This document shows, in pieces, positions 44,852 to 52,898 of a stretch of DNA of 64,000 nucleotides. The stretch is from contig JAXMAO010000006.1 of the NCBI GenBank assembly GCA_046350375.1, positions 184,046 to 248,045 of the forward strand. Direction: 5' to 3'. The notes beneath the pieces were generated by a model. It saw only the letters and a list, made by a program, of their open reading frames with translations. It was not told the origin of the DNA and did not search any database. A program made the translations under genes and the position numbers. This DNA is from JAXMAO01 sp046350375 (GTDB lineage: Bacteria > Planctomycetota > Phycisphaerae > UBA1845 > UTPLA1). Numbering within the stretch: position 1 is the stretch's first letter; each line of letters begins with the position of its first letter.

Positions 44852-47800
44852 CTACGAGCCCGCCAGCCGGCTGGCCGCCAGCGAAGCACCCGAGCTGCCT
44901 GACAGCGCGCTCAGCGCCACCTGCTGCGACTGGAGCTGCGCCAGCACCCGTTCCGACGCCTGGAACTGGGCCGTCAGTCGATCGCGCTGCCGGTCCAGGT
45001 TGGCCTGCAGGTCGGTCTGGCGCTGCGTCAGCAGCTCGACCGCCTTCTGCAGGCTCTGGTCGGCGCGGGTCAGCACGCCGTCGCTGCTGTTTGAGAGCTG
45101 GTCGAGCTGCTTCTCGAACACCGGCCCCAGACCGGTCGTCTCGGTCGCAAACAGCGCCTCGATCGCCGCCGGGTTTGTCTCCAGCGCCGTGGTCAGCTTC
45201 GACTCGTCCAGCGTCAGCCGTCCGCCGCCGCCCACTTGAATGCCGATCGACGCCAGCCGGTTGAATCGCGCATCGGCGCCCGCGACGCGCTCGGTCAGCA
45301 GCGCGAACAGCCGTGAGCGCACGCGCGACGTAGTCGCATCGCCGAACAGCACGGCGCGCGCGTTGGTCTCGGCGTTGTACTTCGTCAGCTCGTCGATGCG
45401 ATCCACCACGTCGTTGAACGCGCTCACGAACCGCTTCAGCGCCTCCGTCGTCGCGCTCGGGTCGCGCGCCACGTCGAGCGTCACCGGCTCGGCCGACACC
45501 GACTTGAGCGTCAGCGTCACCCCGGGCAGCGCGCCCGACAGCGTGTTGCTCGAACTGACCAGCACCAGCGGCTCGGGCGCATCGGTCGGCCCCAGAATCA
45601 CCGCCGCGTCGCGCCCCGCCACCAGCGTCGAAAACGTAATGCCGATGTCGCCGGCGTCGATCGCCACCGAGCCGGCCGCGCCCGACTGCGTCGCCGACAG
45701 GCTCAGCCGGAACGCCGCGCCCGAGCTGCCGTCGTTCAGCACGACCGCGCTCACCGCGGCGCCCGACGACCGAATCTTGCCCGCCAGCGTGTCCAGCGTG
45801 TCGCTGCCGGTGACCGTCACCGTCCGCTCGAGGGCGCCGTTGAGCGTCGTCGTGCCCGCCGCCGCCTCCCCCAGAATGCCCAGGCTGCGCGCCGTTGTCC
45901 CGCCCTCCTCGGTAACGTGCAGCTTGCTCGTGCCCCCGGCCGTGTCGGTCAGCAGCAGGCCGTCGCCCGAGGCATTGATGCTCGCCACCACCCCCAGGCC
46001 GCGCGAGTTGATCTCGCTGATCACGTCGCCGATCGTCAGCTCGTTGCCCTGCGTCAGATCCACCACGCCCGACGCGCCGCTGCTGTCGGTAATACGGAAC
46101 TTGCCGCGCGAAAACGGGATCGACGAGCGAAACCCCGCCAGCGTCGTATTCTCTGAAATGTAGCGCCGGTTCAGATTCCGCGCCACCACGCTCGACGCCG
46201 CCGTGTCGCTCACCAGCCCCAGCCCGGCCGCGAGCTGCCCGCTCACGTCCTGAATCACCAGGTGTCCCGTTCCGCCGCTGGAATCCTCGACCACCAGCCC
46301 CAGGCCCGAGTCACTCACCCGCGCCTTCAGCCCCAGCCCGGCCCCGTTGATTACCTGCAGCACGTCGTCCAGCGACTGCGCCGCCGACAGGTCGAGCGTC
46401 GCCGAAGCCCCGGCGCGGTTCGTCAGTTGAATGACGCCGCCCGAAACGCCGGTCGTGCCGTTCACGTTGGCCAGCAGAACGGTGTTCAGCCCGGCCAGCA
46501 GGCGACCCGACTCGAGCGCCGCGCCCGACGCCGCGCCGGTCAGGTGCAGGTCGGCCGCCGCGCGCGAGTCGTTCAACGCCTCGACCGACAGCGCGCTGCC
46601 GCCGGTGGTCAGGTCGACCAGGCGGATGCCGTCGCCGCTGGCCGACAGTTCGGCCCGCACGCGCCCGCCGTTTTCGCTGTCGAGGTTGAAGGCCCGCAGG
46701 ACATCGCCGAGCGTGGAGACGCGATAGACGTCGCGCCCCGCCAGCGTCTTGCCGTCGGCCGTGCCATCCAGCCCCAGCGCGGCGGTCGTGCCGCTGCCGG
46801 TGGCGTCGCCAATTTGCAGCGTCTCGCTCCCCGAGGTGTTGTCCGCGATCTGAATCCGCGAGCCCACCAGCGTCGCCGTCACGCCGGCATTGGCGCCGTT
46901 GATCGCGTCCACCACCTGCCCGACGGTCTGCGCCGCGCTCAGGTCGACGTCGGTCGCCACCCCCAGCCGATTCGTAATGCGGATCGTTCCGGCCGGCACG
47001 CCCGTCCCGCCGTTCAGCGCCGCCAGCGTCGTGCTCGTCTGGAGCCGGCTTGCCAGCGACACGTCCAGCGTCGAGCCGTCGGCCAGGTTCACGCGCAGAT
47101 CGTCGCTCACGCCGTGAATGCGGATCCCGTTGCCGTCGTTGAGCGCCGCGGTCGTGGTCGATTCGGTCACCCGAACGACATCGCTGCCGGTCAGCACCCC
47201 GGCGACGCCCGTGCCGCGGATTCCCAGGTCCAGCGCGGTCGAGCCGGTCCCGATGTCGCTGACCGCGAACGTCGCCGCTGAGCCGCCCGAGCGGTCTTCG
47301 AGCACGATCCGGTCGCCGTCGACCCGCGCCGCCACGGCGACGGCCGACTGGCGGTTGATCGTGTCGAGGACGCCGTCGACCGTTCGCGCGGTCGTGAGGT
47401 CGATGTCGGCCGTGTGCCCGGCGCCGTCGGTCACGCGGATGCGCCCGGTGCGAACGCCCGCCCCGCCGTTCAGCGCTGCCAGATCGGTCGAGCGATTCAG
47501 CCGCGCCAGGTTCGACTCGAGGACCAGCGAGCCCGCCCGCAGGTAGGTCGCGCCCGAGGTCGCCAGCCCGCTCGACAGCACCTGCTGCGTCGCCGCCAGT
47601 TGCCGGACGGTGAACGTGAACGAGCCGGGCGTGGCCTCGGCTGTCGCGACGCCGGTGAGAGTGCTTTCGTTGCTGCTGCTGGCGGTGGCGGCGCGGAAGG
47701 AATCGGTGGATTTCAGGGCCGTCGCCGCGTTCTTCAGCGACAGCAGCCGCGCCGACAGGTCGAGAATCGCGGTGCGCGTGGCGTTGGTCTGCGTCAGCCG

Positions 47801-47908
47801 CGCCTTGACGAGATTGAGGGGCCGCGCCCGGACCGCGATGAGCTGGTCCACGAGCGTCTGAATCGGCAGGCCGGAAATCAGCCCGACGCCACTGGAAATC
47901 GTCCCCAT
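44852..47908 (-). CDS. fliD: Giant flagellar filament cap protein FliD (hook-associated protein 2)
   Basis: It caps the growing filament and folds arriving flagellin. The N-terminus, G-L-I-S-G-L-P-I-Q-T-L-V-D-Q-L and L-L-S-L-K-N-A-A-T-A-L-K, is typical. So is the C-terminus with D-V-V-D-R-I-D-E-L-T, F-A-T-E-T-T-G-L and a final coiled coil. At 1018 residues it is about twice the common size. The extra length is a chain of about five modules of roughly 85-100 residues (about 143-235, 296-385, 397-455, 479-570, 590-690), with the pattern L-A-A-L-N-G-G-x-G-V...I-R-I-T...A-x-x-D-L-S-x-A-x-T-V-x-x-V-x-x-x-I-N. These match the flagellin IN motif type and would project outward from the cap. Confidence 0.95.
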   Translation of the reverse strand: MGTISSGVGLISGLPIQTLVDQLIAVRARPLNLVKARLTQTNATRTAILDLSARLLSLKNAATALKSTDSFRAATASSSNESTLTGVATAEATPGSFTFTVRQLAATQQVLSSGLATSGATYLRAGSLVLESNLARLNRSTDLAALNGGAGVRTGRIRVTDGAGHTADIDLTTARTVDGVLDTINRQSAVAVAARVDGDRIVLEDRSGGSAATFAVSDIGTGSTALDLGIRGTGVAGVLTGSDVVRVTESTTTAALNDGNGIRIHGVSDDLRVNLADGSTLDVSLASRLQTSTTLAALNGGTGVPAGTIRITNRLGVATDVDLSAAQTVGQVVDAINGANAGVTATLVGSRIQIADNTSGSETLQIGDATGSGTTAALGLDGTADGKTLAGRDVYRVSTLGDVLRAFNLDSENGGRVRAELSASGDGIRLVDLTTGGSALSVEALNDSRAAADLHLTGAASGAALESGRLLAGLNTVLLANVNGTTGVSGGVIQLTNRAGASATLDLSAAQSLDDVLQVINGAGLGLKARVSDSGLGLVVEDSSGGTGHLVIQDVSGQLAAGLGLVSDTAASSVVARNLNRRYISENTTLAGFRSSIPFSRGKFRITDSSGASGVVDLTQGNELTIGDVISEINSRGLGVVASINASGDGLLLTDTAGGTSKLHVTEEGGTTARSLGILGEAAAGTTTLNGALERTVTVTGSDTLDTLAGKIRSSGAAVSAVVLNDGSSGAAFRLSLSATQSGAAGSVAIDAGDIGITFSTLVAGRDAAVILGPTDAPEPLVLVSSSNTLSGALPGVTLTLKSVSAEPVTLDVARDPSATTEALKRFVSAFNDVVDRIDELTKYNAETNARAVLFGDATTSRVRSRLFALLTERVAGADARFNRLASIGIQVGGGGRLTLDESKLTTALETNPAAIEALFATETTGLGPVFEKQLDQLSNSSDGVLTRADQSLQKAVELLTQRQTDLQANLDRQRDRLTAQFQASERVLAQLQSQQVALSALSGSSGASLAASRLAGS

Positions 47909-47938
47909 GGCAGACTCCGTGCGCTGTGTAAGGGTGCG

Positions 47939-48115
47939 CTAGCTGTGACCACCCGGACGGCGGCGCGATGCGGACCGGACCGGCAGCACTCCCGAGCCGT
48001 CGGCGACCGGCGGAACCTCGGCGCGCACCGCCCGGAAGAGCTTGCGCCCGTCGACGTAACAGGTGAGAACGACGCCGTGCCTTCGAACGCTGGTCGGATC
48101 GGTGGAATTGCTCAA
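47939..48115 (-). CDS. Possible 58-residue protein between the flagellin and fliD genes
   Basis: The start is TTG 48115 with GGAG six bases upstream. The sequence has a strand-like core, H-G-V-V-L-T-C-Y-V-D-G-R-K-L-F-R-A-V-R, and an arginine-rich tail. It is not a recognised family and is not FlaG by appearance. It lies 30 bases upstream of fliD. Coding status is uncertain. Confidence 0.4.
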   Translation of the reverse strand: MSNSTDPTSVRRHGVVLTCYVDGRKLFRAVRAEVPPVADGSGVLPVRSASRRRPGGHS

Positions 48116-48181
48116 GCGCGGCTCCTGCAACGGGGACGATGACGCCTAACGGTCTATCGGCGAGCCGGCGGCGCGCGATCA

Positions 48182-48212
48182 ATCCGCGGGACGGTGAACC
48201 GCCCCCGCGGAT
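48182..48212. repeat. Strong hairpin between flagellin 1 and the fliD block
   Basis: ATCCGCGGG (48182-48190) pairs perfectly with CCCGCGGAT (48204-48212). Inside, CGGT and ACCG pair around a GA turn, so almost all of the 31 bases are paired. No T-run follows. It lies about 50 bases beyond the stop codon of flagellin 1, so it could protect the abundant flagellin message or limit read-through into fliD. Confidence 0.55.
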
Positions 48213-48263
48213 CCGGATCGCGCAGAATTTGCTCTCCCCTCCGGAAAGCCCAGGACTGCGTGA

Positions 48264-49712
48264 TTATCGCAACAGCGCCAGGACGTTCTGCGGCGCCTGG
48301 TTCGCAATTCCCAGAATCTGCGTCGTGGACTGCACGAGAATCTGCGCCCGCGTCAGTTTCGCGACTTCGCCGGCATAGTCCGCATCGCGAATCGCCGACT
48401 CGGCCGCCTGCACGTTCTCGAACGCCACCTGCCGCGTGTTGATGTTGGTTTCGAGCTGGTTCGCCTGGAACCCGCCCAGTCGGCCCGAGAAGACAGACAC
48501 CTGCTCGATCGCCGCGCTGACGATCTGCTCGGCTTCGGTGTAGCGACCGTTGACGATCGAGTTCGCCTGGCCGGTCTTTATGGCGCTGAGGTAGCCCGCC
48601 ACCGCGCTGCCGAGGTTGGAGGTGTTGATCGACGGCAGGCCAATGCTGACCAGGCCGTCGGAATTTACGTTCGGGCCGATCTGGAACTGGGCGCCGCCGC
48701 CCGTCACGTGGAACGTGGACGAGCCGATGGTCGTGCCGAAGGTGGTCGACAGGTCGAGCGCGACGTCCAGGCCGTTGCTCCGCAGCGTGGCGTACAGCCC
48801 CTTGACGGTCGCCGACTGTCCGTTGATGGAGACCGCGGCGTCGCGTCCGTTGTCCTGCGTCGGGCTGTGATCGCCGCCGCCGACGGTAAACGAGCCGGTC
48901 TGGGCCGTTACCGAGACAAACGAGTCGCTGCCGTAGGTCGTGCTGTCGAACCGCAAGGCCTGCCCACTGAGCGAGGCCGACACGCCCGTGAGCGTGGCAA
49001 ACGTGTTGATGGCGTCGCGAATGGCCGAGTTGACCGTCCCGCCGGTGAAGCTGAACGACTCGGTCCCCAGCGACCCGTGAATCTGCAGCGAGACGTTGTT
49101 GCTCGACGAGAGGAAGCCCGAGGACGACAGGCCCGTGCCGCCCGTCGCCGCCACCGTCAACTGGCCGGTCTGGGCGGACTGCGTCACGCTCACGATGACG
49201 GGCAGCGTCGAGCCGGTCGGCACCCGCGCGCCAAAGAGCTGGATGCGCAGCAGGTCGGACGCGTTGACGCCCGAGGTCGTGTACGACAGCTCCCCGTTCA
49301 ACAGCTTCTTGCCGTTGAACTGCGTCGTGTTGGCGATGCGATCGACGCTCTCGAGGAGCGAGTCGATCTGGAGCTGGTTCGCCTGGATCTCGGTGTCCGA
49401 CAGCGCCCCTTCGTTGGCCGACTTGTTGATCAGCCCGCGAATGTCGAGCAGCAGCTTGGACACTTCGGCCAAGGCGCCGTCTGCGGTGGCGGTGACGTTG
49501 ATGGCCCGGCTCGAATTCTCGATCGCCTGGCCAATGCCCGTCAGCTCGCTTCGCAGCGACTCGGACGCGATCAATCCGGCCGGATCGTCCTTGCCGCGAT
49601 TGATGCGCAGTCCCGAGCTCAGCCGCTCGAGGCGCAGCGACAGGTCATTCTGATTCGAAATCAGTTTGTTGATGGCCTGAAGCGAAGAGATATTTGTGTT
49701 GATGCGACTCAT
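48264..49712 (-). CDS. Flagellin, copy 1
   Basis: The filament subunit, 482 residues from ATG 49712 (GGAGG five bases upstream). The conserved N-terminal helices read S-R-I-N-T-N-I-S-S-L, L-S-S-G-L-R-I-N-R-G-K-D-D-P-A-G-L-I-A-S-E and N-S-S-R-A-I-N-V-T-A-T-A-D-G-A-L. The C-terminus ends A-Q-I-L-V-Q-S-T-T-Q-I-L-G-I-A-N-Q-A-P-Q. The middle (about 150-380) is serine- and threonine-rich, the part exposed on the filament and a likely glycan carrier. It shares the conserved ends with flagellin 2, 424 bases upstream, but the central regions differ. Confidence 0.97.
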   Translation of the reverse strand: MSRINTNISSLQAINKLISNQNDLSLRLERLSSGLRINRGKDDPAGLIASESLRSELTGIGQAIENSSRAINVTATADGALAEVSKLLLDIRGLINKSANEGALSDTEIQANQLQIDSLLESVDRIANTTQFNGKKLLNGELSYTTSGVNASDLLRIQLFGARVPTGSTLPVIVSVTQSAQTGQLTVAATGGTGLSSSGFLSSSNNVSLQIHGSLGTESFSFTGGTVNSAIRDAINTFATLTGVSASLSGQALRFDSTTYGSDSFVSVTAQTGSFTVGGGDHSPTQDNGRDAAVSINGQSATVKGLYATLRSNGLDVALDLSTTFGTTIGSSTFHVTGGGAQFQIGPNVNSDGLVSIGLPSINTSNLGSAVAGYLSAIKTGQANSIVNGRYTEAEQIVSAAIEQVSVFSGRLGGFQANQLETNINTRQVAFENVQAAESAIRDADYAGEVAKLTRAQILVQSTTQILGIANQAPQNVLALLR

Positions 49713-49936
49713 GACATCCTCCATGACCGACCGCGCCCCTCATCCGTTGAAGGGCTCGGAAACGCCGCGCGGCCATGCGCGACGTGCGGCCAGCGGATCG
49801 CCGGTCCAACCGGCGTATGATCCGTGGCCTCGCGAAATCCTCTGACGCGGTCTCCGCCGTCGCATCCCCAGAGGGTTCCGCCCCGCTCACCGGCTGCGCC
49901 GCAGCGCGCCGGGCAGGACAGTTTCGTTCGTCATCA

Positions 49937-49955
49937 GGCGGTCGTCCCGACCGCC
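49937..49955. repeat. Hairpin in the flagellin 1 leader region
   Basis: GGCGGTCG (49937-49944) pairs perfectly with CGACCGCC (49948-49955) around a three-base loop. It lies about 230 bases before the flagellin 1 start and, if transcription starts near 49960, would be at the 5' end of the leader, where it could stabilise the message. Confidence 0.35.
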
Positions 49956-50087
49956 GCGATCTTCTCTATCTTCGGCCGCCGCCGAATGATCAGTCTCATT
50001 CCCTGCGGCCTGCGGCGATGTGGTCGATAACCCATCATCGCCTTGTTCGTCTCTTTCGAGACGCACCCTTAACTAATTCCCGGCGGC

Positions 50088-50125
50088 AAAACTCGCCGCG
50101 CCGCTTATGGGACGGAGCGGCGAGT
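50088..50125 (-). terminator. Terminator of flagellin 2
   Basis: On the minus strand a perfect 9-bp stem, formed by 50117-50125 and 50091-50099 (forward ACTCGCCGC at 50091), is followed by TTTT. It lies 12 bases after the stop codon of flagellin 2. Confidence 0.65.
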
Positions 50126-50136
50126 CGGCCGCGAAA

Positions 50137-51567
50137 TTACCGCAGCAGCGACAGCGCCGCCGACGGAGCCTGGTTCGCAACGCCCAGCGTCTGGGTCGCC
50201 GCCTGAACCAGAATCTGTGCCCGCGTCAGCCGGCTGGTTTCCAGCGCGAAGTCCGTATCGCGGATCGCGCTGTCGGCCGCCTGAATATTCTCGTACGCGA
50301 CCTGCAGCGAATTCACCGTCGACTCGAGCGTGTTCTTCTGGAACGCGCCGATCCGACCGCGGAGCGACGACACCTGGTCGACTGCGTTGCCGACAATTCG
50401 CTGGGCCGCCGCGAAATTCGCACTGTCCAGAGCGTTGGCCTGCCCGCTGCCCAGCGACGAGAGGTATCCGTTCACCGCGTCGCCCAGGCTCGATGCGGCC
50501 ACCGAGTCGAACCCGATGCTCTCGCGCCCGCCCAGCGACAACGTCTGCGAAATCGCGAAGTTCGCACCGCCGCCCGTAACCGTGAACGTGCTGGTGCTCG
50601 CCGTCTGCGTCGCGAACGTCTGACTCAGAATCAGCTCGGCGCTTAGGTTGCTCGTCCGCACCGACGCCCTCAGACCGTTGGTCTCGGCCGCGGTGCCGTT
50701 GATCGTCACCGACGGATTCAGACCATAGTCCTGCGTGGCGACGTTGCCGCCCGTGTCCTTGGTCGCGAAGGTGCCGGCGTTGACCTGCACCGACACGAAC
50801 GCGTCCGCGCCGAAGTCGGTGCTGTTCAGATACAGCCGGTTGTTCGAGCTGGCGATCGCCGAAACGCCCGTCACGCCCTTCGACTGGTTGATCGCCGTCG
50901 CGATCGACGCAATGCTCGTGCTGCCCGCGAAGCTGAACAGGTCCGAGCCGTACTGCCCGGCCACCTGCAGCGTCACCGCGTTGGTCGCGGCCAGGCCCGC
51001 GGCCGAGAAAATCAGCGTGCCGGTCTCGGCCGAATTAGTCACCTGCACGACCACCGACTTGGACCCGCCGTCCGGCAGCTTCGCCGTGCCAATGCGCACA
51101 CTGGCGAGCTCGCTCGAGGTGACGCCACTGGTCGAATAGGCCAGCGAGCCGTCCAGCAGCTTGCGGCCGTTGAACTGCGTCGTGTTCGAGATTCGGTTGA
51201 TGGTGTCGAGAATCGAGTCGATCTGCAGCTGGTTGGCCTTGACTTCGTCGTCCGACAGACCCGCCTCGTTCGCGGCCGAATCGACCAGGTTCTCAAGCTC
51301 CAGCAGCAGCGAGTTCACTTCGCCCAGCGCGCCTTCGGCCGTCGAAACGACTGCCGACGCGCGGTTTGAATTCTCAATCGCCGACTGAATCGCGCGCCCT
51401 TCGGCCCGCAGCGACTCAGACGCAATCAGTCCCGCCGGGTCATCCTTGCCCGAGTTGATTCGCAAACCCGTGCTCAGCCGCTCCAGCGACGTCTGGAGCG
51501 AATCGCCCTGCTGACCGAGGACCCGCGCGGCCACCAGCGACGGAACGTTCGTATTGATGCGACTCAT
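50137..51567 (-). CDS. Flagellin, copy 2
   Basis: 476 residues from ATG 51567 (GGAGG eight bases upstream); the open frame reaches 51678 but the extra part has no flagellin character. N-terminal helices are S-R-I-N-T-N-V-P-S-L-V-A-A-R-V-L, L-S-T-G-L-R-I-N-S-G-K-D-D-P-A-G-L-I-A-S-E and N-S-N-R-A-S-A-V-V-S-T-A-E-G-A-L. The C-terminal end reads L-G-V-A-N-Q-A-P-S-A-A-L-S-L-L-R. The middle region is Ser/Thr/Ala-rich. It is the upstream member of the pair and has its own terminator, so the two flagellins are probably regulated separately. Confidence 0.97.
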   Translation of the reverse strand: MSRINTNVPSLVAARVLGQQGDSLQTSLERLSTGLRINSGKDDPAGLIASESLRAEGRAIQSAIENSNRASAVVSTAEGALGEVNSLLLELENLVDSAANEAGLSDDEVKANQLQIDSILDTINRISNTTQFNGRKLLDGSLAYSTSGVTSSELASVRIGTAKLPDGGSKSVVVQVTNSAETGTLIFSAAGLAATNAVTLQVAGQYGSDLFSFAGSTSIASIATAINQSKGVTGVSAIASSNNRLYLNSTDFGADAFVSVQVNAGTFATKDTGGNVATQDYGLNPSVTINGTAAETNGLRASVRTSNLSAELILSQTFATQTASTSTFTVTGGGANFAISQTLSLGGRESIGFDSVAASSLGDAVNGYLSSLGSGQANALDSANFAAAQRIVGNAVDQVSSLRGRIGAFQKNTLESTVNSLQVAYENIQAADSAIRDTDFALETSRLTRAQILVQAATQTLGVANQAPSAALSLLR

Positions 51568-51718
51568 ATGGTCTGCCTCCTCGGGCAACCGTGCAGATTT
51601 CTGCGGGAGCCCCCCCCGTGAGTTCCCCCGGCACCCCGCGCCGCAGGCCAAGGCCCACGCCGCCGAATGCTGCCGCACTCTTCGGACCGCGCCGCCGGTG
51701 AATTGAACAATTTCTGCG

Positions 51719-52894
51719 CTACGCCGTTGTCGTCAGTTCGGGCGCGAACGCATTCCAGTCCAGCGCCGCGAATATCGGCGTGTCCGAAAAGCGTTCCGCC
51801 AGCACCTGCGACTCGTCGCTCGCCGCCCCCAGCGACAGAGTTCCCGGAATCAGCGCGTCCACGCCATCGGTGCCCAGCGCCGACGCCGCTCGCAGCCGCG
51901 CCCCAAACCACGACTCGTCCGCCGCGCCCGGCTCATACACCCCCGCCACCTCGATCCCCAGCTCCGTCAGCAGTTCCAGCAGCTGTGGACAGCCCTTGCC
52001 GCGCCCCCACACTCCGACGCGCCGCCAGCCGCGACTCGCCATCTCCGCCGCCAGCCGCTGCCGCGCCACGCCCAGCCCGAACATCTCGCCGAACGCCCGC
52101 TCGCTCAGCCTTGGTCCGCCACGCCGAACCATCTGCGACCACTCCGCCAGCCCGGCCGCGTAGCCCGCCTCGGCCGACTCGCGCCGCGCCACCTGCGCAT
52201 ATCGGTCGCGCATCTCGGCCAGCAGCCGCTCCCGCCGCTCGGCCGGGGCGTAGCGCTCCCACACCCGCAGGTTGTTGCGCACCAGGCAGCGCAGCATGCG
52301 ATTGGAGTCGCGATTGACGCCCGTCCGGGAATGCCAGACCGCCAGGTCGCCGCGCGGCTCGACCCGCCACCCGCGCAGCCACAGTCGACAGCACAGATCG
52401 TATTCCTCGACGTAATAGTCAAAGTCGAACGGGTATCCGCCCGCGTCCAGGAACGGCTCGCGCCGAATCCCCGCGCCGCAGTTCACGATCACCCCCGCCA
52501 GCCCGCCCACGTCGTGCCGCCGCGGATCGTCCGCCCGCCGAATCCGGCACGCCACCGCCCCCAGCCCCGAGTCCGCCGCAAACGCCTCGCGCAGGCCCGG
52601 CAGCGTCTCGGGCGCCGGCCAACTGTCGTCATCGAGCATCAGCAGCAGCTCGCCTTGCGCCGCCGCCGCGCCCACGTTTCGCGCCGCGCACGACAGGTTC
52701 TGCCCGAGCTCGATCCACTGCACCCCCGCGAACCGCGGCGCCAGTTGCTCCACCGTGCCGTCGGTCGAGCCATTGTCGACCACAATGATCTCGTCCCCCG
52801 GCTCCACCAGCCGCGACACGCGCTCCAGCGTCCCGGCCAGCACCGCCTGCCGGTCGCGCGTCGGAATCACGATGCTGATCCGCCCGCCGCTCAT
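51719..52894 (-). CDS. Family 2 glycosyltransferase fused to a C-terminal Rossmann-like domain
   Basis: 391 residues. The GT2 domain (about 1-240) has I-V-I-P-T-R-D-R, E-I-I-V-V-D-N-G-S-T-D-G-T, L-L-M-L-D-D-D-S-W for the D-x-D metal site, and Y-V-E-E-Y-D-L-C-C-R-L as acceptor-side acids. After a helical linker a second domain begins V-G-V-W-G-R-G-K-G-C-P-Q-L-L-E-L-L and continues G-I-E-V-A-G-V-Y-E, which looks like a glycine-rich Rossmann fold. Similar tails occur on sugar-modifying proteins. The start ATG 52894 lies 4 bases after the end of the HldE-like gene, so the two are coupled. Position beside flagellin genes suggests filament glycosylation. Confidence 0.88.
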   Translation of the reverse strand: MSGGRISIVIPTRDRQAVLAGTLERVSRLVEPGDEIIVVDNGSTDGTVEQLAPRFAGVQWIELGQNLSCAARNVGAAAAQGELLLMLDDDSWPAPETLPGLREAFAADSGLGAVACRIRRADDPRRHDVGGLAGVIVNCGAGIRREPFLDAGGYPFDFDYYVEEYDLCCRLWLRGWRVEPRGDLAVWHSRTGVNRDSNRMLRCLVRNNLRVWERYAPAERRERLLAEMRDRYAQVARRESAEAGYAAGLAEWSQMVRRGGPRLSERAFGEMFGLGVARQRLAAEMASRGWRRVGVWGRGKGCPQLLELLTELGIEVAGVYEPGAADESWFGARLRAASALGTDGVDALIPGTLSLGAASDESQVLAERFSDTPIFAALDWNAFAPELTTTA

Positions 52895-52898
52895 CGCC

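Larger units (their letters stand above)
49713..50136. other. Intergenic region between the two flagellin genes
   Basis: It holds the terminator of flagellin 2 (50088-50125), a hairpin (49937-49955) and a possible promoter of flagellin 1 around 49969-49995. No gene is seen. Confidence 0.5.

Noticed and set aside
50049..50066. CGTCTC-TTTC-GAGACG hairpin as the flagellin 2 terminator
   Set aside because: It has no T-run. The 9-bp stem followed by TTTT at 50088-50125 is nearer to the stop codon and a better candidate.
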